64,000 nucleotides of DNA from the NCBI RefSeq assembly GCF_016406105.1, contig NZ_CP066308.1, positions 693,501-757,500 on the forward strand, in the 5' to 3' direction. Positions within the stretch are counted from its first letter, which is position 1; each line of letters starts with the position of its first letter. The notes beneath the pieces are model-generated. The model ran no database searches. It was not told the origin of the DNA and was given only the letters and a program-made list of their open reading frames with translations. Made by a program: the position numbers and the translations under genes. Positions 17,069 through 26,134 of this stretch are shown piece after piece. The DNA comes from Brevibacillus composti (GTDB lineage Bacteria; Bacillota; Bacilli; Brevibacillales; Brevibacillaceae).

Positions 17069-17503
17069 TTGAAGATTGCGTCCAAAAAAGACGGGTGGCT
17101 CACGCTCATTGTTTGGGGATCGATGCTGTTTGCCATCGGCAGCGGTGTATTTTCACTTCTGGCAGACACGCAGAATGAGGCGCCTGCTTTGGTCATCCTG
17201 ATCCTCTCCGTGATTCTCCCCCTGTTCCTGTTGTGGATCTGGTGCACGACCTTTTACATCCTGGATGAAGAGAGCTTGGTCATCAGGTACGGCCCTTTTT
17301 CCAAGACCATTCCGCTCCAGTCGATCCGCTCCGTGAAAAAAACGAGGAATCCGCTGTCCAGTCCGGCTCTATCCCTGCAGAGAATCGAGATTGCCTACGG
17401 GAAGTACGATTTCGTCCTCATCTCGCCAAAGGATCGCGATGCCTTCATCGAAATCCTCGCGAGACGTTGTCAAGCATCTTTTGGCCGCGGCTGTACCCGC
17501 TGA
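17069..17503 (+). CDS. Membrane protein with PH-like domain, altered C-terminus
   Basis: 144 residues from TTG 17069 behind ACGGGAGG. Two hydrophobic segments (about residues 11-30 and 39-61) are followed by a bacterial PH-like domain with FYILDEESLVIRYGPFSKTIPLQSIRSVKKTRNP, the form seen in SunI/YnzG-type and YdbT-like proteins, here as a single-domain protein. The last residues (about CQASFGRGCTR) do not look native: they read into DNA that in another frame encodes the C-terminal domain of a TetR regulator, so a deletion appears to have fused the two. Function is unknown; homologues include bacteriocin immunity proteins. Confidence 0.75.
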   Translation: MKIASKKDGWLTLIVWGSMLFAIGSGVFSLLADTQNEAPALVILILSVILPLFLLWIWCTTFYILDEESLVIRYGPFSKTIPLQSIRSVKKTRNPLSSPALSLQRIEIAYGKYDFVLISPKDRDAFIEILARRCQASFGRGCTR

Positions 17504-17867
17504 AGTGACTGCGGAAGTGTTTCCGATCCGGGTACAGGAAAATATTGCAGCGTTATTCCGCTTGTTTCAAACGGATCCCAAGCTGACAAAAATATTCCTG
17601 ACAGAAGAGCGCAGCATCGACGACGTGGAAACGCTGATTCACCAGACCATCGTCGGGAATCTGCTCCACCACCGGGCCGCTGGATTCGTGCGGAAGGACT
17701 TGTCTCCCGCGATGGTGGCCAGCAGCATGATCGGCATGTTTATCCAGGTCACCGTAAAGGAACTCATTGAAAAACAGCGCCCGGCGGAGGAAGTCGCCTG
17801 CGAATTCACGCAGCTTCTGCTGTTTGGCCTCGCAAATACACAGGGAAGGGGGAGCTGTATCGAATGA
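17470..17867 (+). pseudogene. TetR-family regulator, C-terminal domain only
   Basis: A frame overlapping the end of the PH-domain gene encodes a run typical of the C-terminal ligand-binding half of a TetR regulator: RVQENIAALFRLFQTDPKL, FLTEERSIDDVETLIH, and a final helix EKQRPAEEVACEFTQLLLFG. The DNA-binding HTH half is missing and there is no start codon with a ribosome binding site, so this is a remnant of a deletion. It ends 4 bases into the next gene (overlap ATGA at 17864), suggesting that the original regulator was co-transcribed with the HXXEE gene. Confidence 0.75.
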
Positions 17868-18418
17868 TCTCATTATTGGATTCTGCGATCAGTACCCATT
17901 CGTTGATCTGGCTATTCCTCGCTGCTTTCATGCTGCACGATTTCGAGGAGATCATCCGGATCGAACCCTGGTACCGCAGACATTACGAGCGCATCATCGG
18001 AAAAGTCCCCCATCGGTTTCGCAGGGACGTGCAAGCCTTTTCCCGCATGACGTCTTCCCAATTTGCCGTGGCCGTCTGCCTTGAGTTCCTCGTTTTTATC
18101 CCCGTCACCTATATGGCTGCGGACCAAGGGACCTATTTATGGTTCCTCGGCTTCAACGCGGTGTTGTTGCTCCATGTGTTTATGCATATCGGGCAGGCGC
18201 TGTATCTGAAGATGCTGGTGCCCGGCGTCGTGACGGCTGTCGGGATCACCTTTCCCTACAGTATCTATCTGTTTTACCGGCTGCTCAGCGAAAATCTGGT
18301 GGAGCTGTCCGATATTCTCATCAGCCTTCCGCTTGGGCTCGCCTTGCTGCCGATTGTCCTGCTGGGGCACAAGTTAGGGGAGCGATTGATCCCGAGCCCG
18401 GCTGCATCCGGAGAATAA
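17864..18418 (+). CDS. HXXEE-domain membrane protein
   Basis: 184 residues from ATG 17864, overlapping the TetR remnant. The family signature HDFEE (about residues 25-29) sits after the first hydrophobic helix, and the rest contains four or five further membrane segments (CLEFLVFIPVTYMA, FLGFNAVLLLHVFMHIGQAL, PGVVTAVGITFPYSIYLFY, LPLGLALLPIVLLGH). HXXEE proteins are integral membrane proteins of unknown reaction; the conserved acidic/His motif suggests metal binding. With its coding partner truncated, its regulation may be lost. Confidence 0.8.
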   Translation: MISLLDSAISTHSLIWLFLAAFMLHDFEEIIRIEPWYRRHYERIIGKVPHRFRRDVQAFSRMTSSQFAVAVCLEFLVFIPVTYMAADQGTYLWFLGFNAVLLLHVFMHIGQALYLKMLVPGVVTAVGITFPYSIYLFYRLLSENLVELSDILISLPLGLALLPIVLLGHKLGERLIPSPAASGE

Positions 18419-18491
18419 ACAGGGGAGGCTGCCCGCTGAGGTATGCGGGTATCCCGGCAGCGTGGCAGATATGTACGTGATTCGAAAAAAG

Positions 18492-18525
18492 AGAGGGAAC
18501 CGGCAGATCTTCTCCGGTTCCCTCT
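18492..18525. terminator. Bidirectional terminator between convergent genes
   Basis: AGAGGGAACCGG (18492-18503) pairs with CCGGTTCCCTCT (18514-18525), with A-rich sequence to the left and TTGCTT to the right. It serves the HXXEE gene and the convergent chemoreceptor remnant. Confidence 0.8.
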
Positions 18526-18556
18526 TGCTTGCGTACAAGCAGCAAACGTTACTCAT

Positions 18557-19530
18557 TTACAATTTGAATCGATTCACGACGCTCTGGAGATTTTCAGCCA
18601 TTTTGGCCAACGTCTCGGCTGCCGATGAGATCTCCTCCATGGATGCGTGCTGCTCCTCGGCCGATGCTGCTACATTTTGCGCATGGGCTTCAGATTCCCG
18701 TGTCGCCTGTTCGGCGTGATAGGCGGTGTGCAGCAATGTATCCGTACTCGCGTTCATCTCTTGGATGGCGGCGGAAATGGTTTGGATCTGCTCGCTTACT
18801 TGATCCACTCCGCTTGTAATTTCTTCGAATGCTTTTCCTGCCTGATTGACCAAGTTGAGGCCCTGTCCTATCGCGTGACCGTTTCTCTCCATCGCCTCAA
18901 CTGTTTTGCCAACCTCCAGTTGAATGTCCAAAATCAGGTCATGTACCTGTCCGCCTGCTCGGCTGGACTCTTCGGCCAGCTTGCGAACCTCATCGGCCAC
19001 GACGGCAAAGCCTCTTCCATGTTCGCCAGCCCGCGCCGCCTCGATGGCCGCATTTAACGCCAAAAGATTGGTTTGTGCGGCGATGTTGGTGATCAGGGAG
19101 ATGACATTCCCGATTTGCTCAGATTTTTGTCCCAGAACCTGAATGACCTTCTCCATTTCCAAACGGGAAACATTGATTTGATTCACGCTCGAAGCCAGAG
19201 TGCCGATCTCATCTCTGTTGGAAATCCGGAGCTCGTTTACATCCAGATGACCGGATGACACGAGTTGCACCTGCTTGGTCAAGAGCTGCAGGGGTTTCGC
19301 CAGATGATGGGGAAAAGAGCAAAATGATGACCATGCCGACGAGCAAGGAAGCACCAAGGGTGACGAGGAGAATATCGAGCACCCGATTCGCACCGTTATT
19401 GTAGTCCTCCATGTAGGAGCCGGCTGAAATATACCAGCCCCAATGAGGATTTACTTCCGTGTAGGATATTTTCGGGGCCACTTTATCCGTGTTATCAGGC
19501 AGGCCCCATTGATAGTTAATTACGTTTGAG
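18557..19530 (-). pseudogene. Methyl-accepting chemotaxis protein, truncated and frameshifted
   Basis: Reverse-strand chemoreceptor remains. The right part encodes the end of a Cache-type sensor ([33 protein letters not shown]) and a membrane segment [21 protein letters not shown]. The frame then shifts by one in the GGGG tract at 19309-19312; removing one base restores a HAMP-like region ([12 protein letters not shown]) and a complete signalling domain with the hairpin tip [13 protein letters not shown] and [27 protein letters not shown] nearby. The N-terminus before about 19530 is missing, including the first membrane helix. The gene cannot make a normal receptor. Confidence 0.85.
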
Positions 19531-19678
19531 AATGGAGGCGTGCACTTGTCAGCACTTCTCTTTGTGATTGTCATTCTTTGTTAACCATCCGTTCACATTG
19601 ATCCTCTATAGTGGTTCCTGCAGGCAAGGCAAGGCGCGTAAATCCGGTACGTAAGGAACCAAAGGAGGCATTGTTCTG

Positions 19679-22600
19679 GTGAAGTGGTTGACAAAACAGT
19701 CCTTGCAAAACCCGGCGATGGTCGTCATCATCTCCCTGCTGGTCGCCTTGGGCGGTATGTTTTCCTTTTCGCAAATCAACATCGAAAGCGAGCCCCAGGC
19801 GAAGCTGGGCATGCTGACCATCTCGACGACATACCCCACTGCGTCTTCCCAAGATGTGCTGGAGGATGTAACCAAGCCATTGGAAAAAGCCGTGGACAGG
19901 GTAAGCGGAGTGAAATCATACATCTCCCGCTCCCAGGAGAATCATTCTCTCTTGACCGTCTCGATCGAGGCGGAGGCGAATCCGGATCGGGTGCGGGATG
20001 AGGTGGAGAAAAGCGTCGCCGCCGCCAGGCTGCCCGCTTCGGCAGGTCGTCCCGAGGTAACGCTCCGCCAAATCGGTACGGAGCCGATGTACTTCCTCGC
20101 GATCAGCAACGAAAAGCAGGTCCGGTCCTCTGAAGCCTTCTACCGTTTGGTCAAAGACAAGCTGATCCGCGATCTGGAGATGATCGAAGGCGTCGATGCT
20201 GTAGAGATGATCGGGGCGGAGAAGCAAGTGATCCGGATCAGGCCGGATCGGCAAACCCTGCAATACTACGGACTCTCTCCTGCAGATCTGAAGCAGGCAA
20301 TCGAGGCGCAGCATGTGTCGGCCTCGGTGGGAAGCGTCACATCGGAGGGAAAGGAAGCGATCGCGCGCGTCAACAACGCCTACTCTGATTTCGAGCAGTT
20401 GAGACAGACCCGGCTGCTTTTGCCCGCAGGAGGAGAGGGCTTGGGGGCATCTCTGCGGCTGGACGATGTGGCCGAGATCAAGCGGGAAGGGGAGCGCACT
20501 TCTGTCAGCCGATTGAATGGGAAGCCAGCCGTAGCCGTCCACATCACCAAGACTGCGGACGGCAATATCGTGGAGGTCAGCAACCAGATACGAGAAAAGC
20601 TGGAGCATTATCGAAAAGAATACCCCGACCTGACATTTGAAATCGTCTCCGACCGGTCTGACTTCGTGAAAACGTCCATCGGAGGGATGGCCAAAGAGGG
20701 TGCCATGGGCATCCTCATGGCAGCGGCCGTCATCTTTCTCTTCCTCCGCCATGTGAAATCGACGCTGATCGTGCTGGTGTCCATTCCGCTCTGCATCCTC
20801 GTGAGCGTGATGTTTCTGCAATGGAACGGGATCAGCATCAATTTGATGAGCCTGTTCGGGATGACTGTGGCCATCGGCCGCGTCGTGGATGACAGCATCG
20901 TCGTCGTCGAAAATATCTACCGGCGATTTCAGACCGAGCCCCGCAGCAACAGGACAATCATCCAGGCGGTTTCGGAGGTGGCGGGGGCGATTACCTCCTC
21001 TACCCTTGCGACCGTGGCGGTATTTTTGCCGATTGCGTTTGTCAGCGGCATCCTGGGCGATTTCTTCAAGCCGTTCGCGGCTGCTGTCGCCTGGGCTCTC
21101 CTGGCGTCGCTGCTGGTGGCCGTAACCGTGGTGCCGCTGCTCGCAGGTCTCACCATGGGCCGGGACACGGATCAAAGACACCGCGAAAGCCGTTTGGGCC
21201 TGCTGTATCCGAAGCTGCTGGGCTGGGCGCTGGTGCACAAAGGCAAGACGATGGCGATCGCCTTGATGCTCTTTGCGGGAAGCCTGGGCCTTGCTTTTCA
21301 GCTGCCGTCAGGCTTTCTCCCGGAGCTGAATACCAACCTCCTCTTTATCAAGCTGAATCTGCCGGCGGGAACGGCGCTGGATCGTACCAGCGAATACGCA
21401 AGGCTCCTGGAAGAGGCGATTTTGCGGGAGCCGGAGGTCTTGTACGTCCAGAGCAAAATAGGCTCAGCCGATGACGCGGCCAAAGCGACCCATACGACAG
21501 AAATAACCGTCAAGCTGACCGCAGGCACAGACGAGGACGCCGTCCTGGAGCGGCTGCGTCAAAGCATCGAGCCGCTGGCACCGGCGGATGCCCAAATTGC
21601 CTACAGCAAGCCCGCCGCCGGAGGACAGGGAGGCTACCAGGCGGTGCTGTACGGTACCGATTTTGCCACTTTGAAAGAGGCAGCGATCTCGGTCAAGCAA
21701 AAGCTGAAGGAAAACCCGCTGCTCGCCAATGTGAAAGACAATGTCTCCGACAGGCGGGAACAACTCACCATCCAGGTGGATCGGGAGCGGGCCTTGCAGT
21801 GGGGATTGACGCCGGATCAGGTGTCGAAGCAAGTGGCTGTCGCCATGGGCACTTCCCGCTTGAAGAGCATGTATCTGGACGGCGAGGAGTACGACCTTCT
21901 CTTTGGCACCGATCATGCGGCGGACCTGCAGCAGTTGGCAGAGCTCTGGATCAAATCCCCGCAGGGCCATCAGGTGCCGCTCACCGAGCTGGCCGCGCTG
22001 AAAATGGAAGAGGTGCAAAGCGCCCTGCTCCGCAAAGACGGCGAACCGTACGTCCAGATCACGGCAGATATTCTCGGAGCGGATAAAGGCGGAATCTCGA
22101 AAAAGCAAACGGAGGCACTGCAGCAAATGGAGCTTCCCGCAGGCGTGAACATCAGCTCGGAGGGTATCCAGCAAGATATGCAAAAGGGCTTCATCGAAAT
22201 GTTTGCCGCGATGGGTGCGGCCGTCTTGCTGGTTCTCCTCGTGATGGTAGCCAGTTTTGGAAACATCTGGTCGCCGCTGGCTGTCCTGCTCTCTTTGCCG
22301 CTGGCGTCGATCGGCGGAATGCTGGGCCTGTGGCTGATCGGGGGTGTGCTGGATATGACTGTGCTGATTGGATTTCTAATGCTGATCGGCATCGTCGTGA
22401 CCAATGCCATCGTGCTGATGGATCGGGTCCAGCAGCTGATGAAGGCAGGCATGCGTGTGCGTGAAGCCCTGATCGAAGCGGGGAGAGTGCGCCTGCGTCC
22501 GATCATGATGACAGCCGTCGCGACGATAGCCGCGATGCTTCCGCTGGCGTTAGGGTTCTCCGAGGGGAGCCTGCTCTCCAAAGGGCTGTCCACCGTAGTG

Positions 22601-22753
22601 ATTGGCGGACTTCTCTCGTCTACGCTGCTGACGCTCGTCATCGTCCCCGTCGGCTATGAAAGCCTGCACCGCTTGGCAAGCCGCGATCGTTGCCGAAAGG
22701 CTGGCAAAACGGTTCATGAGGCAATCGGAGGAGGTATACGTGATGAAGCATAG
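19679..22753 (+). CDS. RND efflux permease (AcrB/SwrC-like)
   Basis: 1024 residues from GTG 19679 with AAAGGAGG upstream. It is a proton-driven exporter of the HAE/HME-like RND superfamily: two repeats of six membrane helices with large extracytoplasmic loops after TM1 and TM7. The N-terminal helix is followed by INIESEPQAKLGMLTISTTYP, the first porter region. The proton-relay aspartates are in GRVVDDSIVVVENIYRR (TM4), and the second half has the matching IGFLMLIGIVVTNAIVLMDR in TM10. In Bacilli such pumps (SwrC/YerP) export surfactants and cationic compounds. It is co-transcribed and overlapping with the adaptor gene; no outer membrane channel is expected in a Gram-positive host. Confidence 0.93.
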   Translation: MKWLTKQSLQNPAMVVIISLLVALGGMFSFSQINIESEPQAKLGMLTISTTYPTASSQDVLEDVTKPLEKAVDRVSGVKSYISRSQENHSLLTVSIEAEANPDRVRDEVEKSVAAARLPASAGRPEVTLRQIGTEPMYFLAISNEKQVRSSEAFYRLVKDKLIRDLEMIEGVDAVEMIGAEKQVIRIRPDRQTLQYYGLSPADLKQAIEAQHVSASVGSVTSEGKEAIARVNNAYSDFEQLRQTRLLLPAGGEGLGASLRLDDVAEIKREGERTSVSRLNGKPAVAVHITKTADGNIVEVSNQIREKLEHYRKEYPDLTFEIVSDRSDFVKTSIGGMAKEGAMGILMAAAVIFLFLRHVKSTLIVLVSIPLCILVSVMFLQWNGISINLMSLFGMTVAIGRVVDDSIVVVENIYRRFQTEPRSNRTIIQAVSEVAGAITSSTLATVAVFLPIAFVSGILGDFFKPFAAAVAWALLASLLVAVTVVPLLAGLTMGRDTDQRHRESRLGLLYPKLLGWALVHKGKTMAIALMLFAGSLGLAFQLPSGFLPELNTNLLFIKLNLPAGTALDRTSEYARLLEEAILREPEVLYVQSKIGSADDAAKATHTTEITVKLTAGTDEDAVLERLRQSIEPLAPADAQIAYSKPAAGGQGGYQAVLYGTDFATLKEAAISVKQKLKENPLLANVKDNVSDRREQLTIQVDRERALQWGLTPDQVSKQVAVAMGTSRLKSMYLDGEEYDLLFGTDHAADLQQLAELWIKSPQGHQVPLTELAALKMEEVQSALLRKDGEPYVQITADILGADKGGISKKQTEALQQMELPAGVNISSEGIQQDMQKGFIEMFAAMGAAVLLVLLVMVASFGNIWSPLAVLLSLPLASIGGMLGLWLIGGVLDMTVLIGFLMLIGIVVTNAIVLMDRVQQLMKAGMRVREALIEAGRVRLRPIMMTAVATIAAMLPLALGFSEGSLLSKGLSTVVIGGLLSSTLLTLVIVPVGYESLHRLASRDRCRKAGKTVHEAIGGGIRDEA

Positions 22754-23984
22754 ACGGATCTTAGCAGGCAGTGTTCAGGCATGGCTTGTCTTGAGCCTCG
22801 CACTTGCCGGATGCAGCGCGCAGGATGAGCCCCCGATAGAGAAAAAGCCGGCTCCGGTGGCGCATCCGGTCGTCGTTCAAGAGGCAAAAGTGGAGCCCTT
22901 TTCCGGCCGGCAGACCTTTATCGGTACGGTCACAGCGGAGGCTTCGGGCAGCGTGGTTCCGCAAGTGACGGGGACGATCAGTTCGCTGCTTGTGAAAAAG
23001 GGGGACGCCGTCAAAAAAGGACAGGTGATCGGAGAGATCGATCCGACACAGAAGCTGTTGGAGCTAAAAGAGGCGGAGACGAGGCTGGCCGAGGCGAGGG
23101 CCCGGCTGACCCAGGCAGAGGCAGTCCGAACGGCCGACGAGAGCCGCGCACCCGATGCCCTCAGCCGGCAAGCGCTGGAAAACGCTCGGGAGACTTATGA
23201 GCGCGTGAAAAAATTGGTGGAGGCAGGCGCTCTCCCGGCTTCCCAGCTGGATGCGGCAGAAGCGGAGTGGATACGGGCACAGAGCAATTATCGCGCCGCC
23301 ACCGTGTCAGAAGCCAAGGATCAGGCGGCAATTGCGGTCTCGTCCGCACAGCTGGAGGGGGCCACGATCACCTGGGAGAAAGCAAAAAAAGCGCTTCGTG
23401 ACACCAAAATCAAGGCGCCCCTCGACGGGATCGTCAATCATCTCCCGGTGGCGGTTGGAGATCCGGCTTCTCCGCAGGCCGCGATTGCCGAGATCATTTC
23501 CCTGGATCACGTCGTGGTGACCATCCAGGCAGGGGAGGACCACCTGCCGGCGTTATCCAAAGGAAAGAGCGTCCAGGTGTCGATTCCCGCATTGGGACTG
23601 GTTACAGAAGCGCAGATTTCTTTTGCCGGACTGGCCGCTTCTCCTGAGACGAAGCTCTATCCGGTAGAAATTCGCCTCGCCAACCCCGATCATGCGATTC
23701 GCCCGGGGATGAGGGCCGATGTCACGGTGGCAGGGCAGAGCCCAGAGGAAGGAATCGTGCTGCCGGTCGAGTCCGTCATGGAGGAGGACGGACGCCGCTT
23801 CGTCTTCGTGGTGACTGAAGGCAGGGCGATCAAACGGGAAGTGGAAACGAGAGAGAGCCGTGCGACTTCTGTCTTGATTGGCGAAGGGATTGAAGCCGGG
23901 GAGCTAGTGGTCGTTCGGGGACAGTCCGAGCTGAAAGACGGGGACCTCGTGGAGATGACCCGGTCCTTTTCGCGAATATACTGA
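22743..23984 (+). CDS. Lipoprotein adaptor subunit of RND pump
   Basis: 413 residues from ATG 22743, chosen for the upstream GGAGGAGG and for the signal peptide that follows. The start overlaps the permease stop by 11 bases. The N-terminus has a lipobox (LSLALAGCSA), so the protein is anchored to the outer face of the membrane. Membrane-fusion-protein layout: lipoyl half VTGTISSLLVKKGDAVKKGQ, a coiled-coil hairpin (about residues 105-200, LKEAETRLAEARARLTQAEA), the second lipoyl half IKAPLDGIVNHLPVAVGD, then beta-barrel and membrane-proximal domains. Placement of the adaptor after the permease is the reverse of the usual acrA-acrB order. Confidence 0.9.
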   Translation: MKHRRILAGSVQAWLVLSLALAGCSAQDEPPIEKKPAPVAHPVVVQEAKVEPFSGRQTFIGTVTAEASGSVVPQVTGTISSLLVKKGDAVKKGQVIGEIDPTQKLLELKEAETRLAEARARLTQAEAVRTADESRAPDALSRQALENARETYERVKKLVEAGALPASQLDAAEAEWIRAQSNYRAATVSEAKDQAAIAVSSAQLEGATITWEKAKKALRDTKIKAPLDGIVNHLPVAVGDPASPQAAIAEIISLDHVVVTIQAGEDHLPALSKGKSVQVSIPALGLVTEAQISFAGLAASPETKLYPVEIRLANPDHAIRPGMRADVTVAGQSPEEGIVLPVESVMEEDGRRFVFVVTEGRAIKREVETRESRATSVLIGEGIEAGELVVVRGQSELKDGDLVEMTRSFSRIY

Positions 23985-24033
23985 AAAATTGATAGAAAAA
24001 TGGTATATTCAAGAAAAGAAAGGGAGACGAAAA

Positions 24034-25062
24034 ATGACCATTGCTTTTCAAAAGACCGAAGAATGGTTTGCGTTCCACGACAGTCAGGGAAACGCCATCG
24101 AGCGAAAAACAGAGATTCGCTTCGATCCGCTGACCGGGGAGTCATCCCGGCTGGTGTATGATGCCGGTTTGGCCATTGCGCCTCCTGACCTGCGAGAGGC
24201 CGCCGAGATGACCAGCGGCGCCAAATGCCCCTTTTGTCCGGAAAATCTGTTGAAGATTACTCCCGTTTTCCCCAGCGAGATTGCCGAACAGGGCAGGATT
24301 TTTCAAGGGGATGCCGTCGTTTTCCCCAACTTGTTTCCCTACAGCAAGCATAATGGCGTGGCGATTTTTTCCGCGCAGCACTACGTCACGCTGGAAGAAT
24401 TCACGGCGGCGATGATCAAAGACGCCTTTTTGGCCGCCCAGCGGTACATCGCGAGCGTCGCGGCCGCCGATCCTCAGGCGCGCTACGCTTCGATCAACTG
24501 GAACTACCTGCCCCATTCCGGCGGAAGCATCCTCCATCCGCATATCCACGTCGTCGTGTCGGAACAGCCGACAAATGACCAAGCGCTGATCCAGGAGAAG
24601 GCTGCGGCATATCGACAACAGTACGGGACGGAGTATTTCACCGACCTGTACGAAACGGAGAAGAAGCTGGGGGACAGGTGGATCGGGGAGTGCGGTGATG
24701 TCGGCTGGATGCATGCCTATGCGCCAAAAGGCCACAATGATTTTCAGGCCATTTTTTCACGGGCGCATTCCCTCGAAGAGCTGAGGGAGCAGGATTGGCT
24801 CAGCTTCGGGGAAGGCTTGACCCGGATTTTTGCCGTCCTGACGGAACAGGGCTTTGCCAGCTTTAACGCGGCGGTGAATATACCGATCCGGCCGGAAGCC
24901 AGGCAGCCTGTGCATGCCCGCCTGATCCCGCGATTTACGCTCGGGATGCTGCATACCAGCGACATTAACTTCTTTCAGGCATTGCATCGGGAGCCGCTGT
25001 CCTATAAAGTACCGGAGGACATCGCGGCCAAGGCGCGCATCCACTTCGGAGCAGCCGAATAA
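24034..25062 (+). CDS. GalT-like HIT-superfamily protein (DUF4931 type)
   Basis: 342 residues from ATG 24034 behind AAAGGGAGA. It resembles galactose-1-phosphate uridylyltransferase: a CPFCPEN zinc-type knuckle (about residues 67-73), a FPNLFPYSKHNGVAIFS segment, and the HIT-type catalytic motif HPHIHVVV (about 169-176). A second His-containing region, PVHARLIPRF, lies near the C-terminus. The family acts on nucleotide-sugar or dinucleotide phosphates through a nucleotidyl-histidine intermediate; the actual substrate is unknown. No Leloir-pathway genes are adjacent, so a galactose role should not be assumed. Confidence 0.75.
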   Translation: MTIAFQKTEEWFAFHDSQGNAIERKTEIRFDPLTGESSRLVYDAGLAIAPPDLREAAEMTSGAKCPFCPENLLKITPVFPSEIAEQGRIFQGDAVVFPNLFPYSKHNGVAIFSAQHYVTLEEFTAAMIKDAFLAAQRYIASVAAADPQARYASINWNYLPHSGGSILHPHIHVVVSEQPTNDQALIQEKAAAYRQQYGTEYFTDLYETEKKLGDRWIGECGDVGWMHAYAPKGHNDFQAIFSRAHSLEELREQDWLSFGEGLTRIFAVLTEQGFASFNAAVNIPIRPEARQPVHARLIPRFTLGMLHTSDINFFQALHREPLSYKVPEDIAAKARIHFGAAE

Positions 25063-25259
25063 GCGAAGCACATAGGAATGGATAGAAAGCGGAGCGGGGG
25101 TGTCAGTTCACCAACCCGCTCTTTGTTTAAACAAAATCGTATGGAAAAGATTTGAACGCAAAAGTAGAATTGTAAGAGGTGCGCATCTTTGCAAGCGATG
25201 CGTGAATGGAAAGAGCGATCCGTCCCGCTAAAGCGGCTGGAATGGAGAGGTGGAGAAAA

Positions 25260-25340
25260 TTGAAAGCTATCGTTGTAGATGATGAGTGGCTTGCGCTGGC
25301 TAAAGCCTGCAACGAGTCCGACTTGCTCCGTCAGCCGTAG
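25260..25340 (+). pseudogene. Response regulator N-terminal stub
   Basis: TTG 25260, after GGTGGAGAAAA, opens 26 codons starting MKAIVVDDEWLALA, the first strand and acidic pocket of a receiver domain. The match to a receiver ends after about 14 residues and the frame stops at TAG 25338. The rest of the receiver is deleted, and the DNA-binding domain of probably the same gene continues in the next fragment. Confidence 0.65.
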
Positions 25341-25363
25341 CTCGTAATGGCCTGGACTCAACC

Positions 25364-25526
25364 GGCGAAATGCTTTGCTGTTTGCAAAATCTGCATTATA
25401 TCGACAAAGAGGGAAGGGCACAGACATCTCCGTGGAAGACTTCGAAGGCAGCGGAGCTATTTGCCTATCTCCTGTTTCACCGGGAAAAAACGGCGAGCAA
25501 GCATACGCTGACCGACCTGCTCTGGC
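25364..25526 (+). pseudogene. Winged-helix (SARP/BTAD-type regulator) fragment
   Basis: A forward frame encodes LQNLHYIDKEGRAQ, then SPWKTSKAAELFAYLLFHRE and LTDLLWPD. This is the OmpR/SARP-like winged helix that lies between a receiver and a BTAD domain in response regulators of Bacilli. It breaks off exactly where an EAL-domain sequence begins (25527). With the preceding stub it represents one gene with most of its length lost. Confidence 0.65.
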
Positions 25527-25735
25527 CTGACAGAGAGCGCCGTCATTCAGGATATCGAATTAACTGCGAGAAACCTGGAGGAGATTAGGGCGATGGGAAT
25601 CCAAATTTCCATCGATGATTTTGGCACCGGTTATTCTTCCCTGCACTATTTGAAGCATTTCCCCATTGACCACATAAAAATTGACAAATCATTTGTCCAA
25701 AGCGGTCAAGCCGAAGATGTGGCAATAGTTAAGGG
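25527..25735 (+). pseudogene. EAL-domain (c-di-GMP phosphodiesterase) fragment
   Basis: From CTG 25527 the frame reads LTESAVIQDIE, then EEIRAMGIQISIDDFGTGYS and PIDHIKIDKSFVQ: the central part of an EAL domain including the DDFGTGYSSL metal-binding motif. It has neither the N-terminal EAL signature nor the C-terminus, and after about 25735 it runs into reverse-strand DNA of an old yellow enzyme gene. It cannot form a complete domain. Confidence 0.8.
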
Positions 25736-25739
25736 CATC

Positions 25740-25966
25740 ATTTTAAGACACAGGTTGCCGCGCGGATCGATGATGATCCCCTCGGAAATGATCAGGCCGA
25801 CGCCATCTGCCGCCCGCTTTCGGTAGTATTCGACCACATCGGGACCGACCACTCCTGTATGCGCATCGGCAAAGCAGCGTGTCATCGGAGCCATCACGAT
25901 CCGGTTTCGCAGATGCCACGCGCCCACTTGAATCGGTTGCAAAAGGGTTTCCTTTACGGTTTTCAT
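25740..25966 (-). pseudogene. Old yellow enzyme (NADH:flavin oxidoreductase) N-terminal fragment
   Basis: Reverse-strand ATG at 25966, behind TAGGAGAGAAAGCG. The first 70 or so codons encode the start of the flavin-binding barrel: MKTVKETLLQPIQVGAWHLR, then RIVMAPMTRCFAD and GVGLIISEGIII. The normal protein has roughly 350-370 residues; here the match ends near 25752, where the EAL fragment takes over. The start and ribosome binding site are intact, but the product would be a short non-functional peptide. Confidence 0.8.
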
Positions 25967-26134
25967 CGCTTTCTCTCCTATCTCGCTCTGTTTGGTCTGC
26001 CAGCCTCGATGCATCTCTATGGTAAGGGATGGAAGTTAAGTTTTACATACAAGAATAAAGGCGGTATGCTGAATTAAGTTAGAAAAAAAAGTTATTTCCC
26101 TTTCAATTCTTTGAAAATAATAGGAGGGGCAAGA

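Noticed and set aside
19916-21238. 440-codon reverse-strand frame
   Set aside because: Shadow of the RND permease gene, which has clear motifs and a strong RBS on the forward strand; the reverse product is His/Arg-rich with no family.
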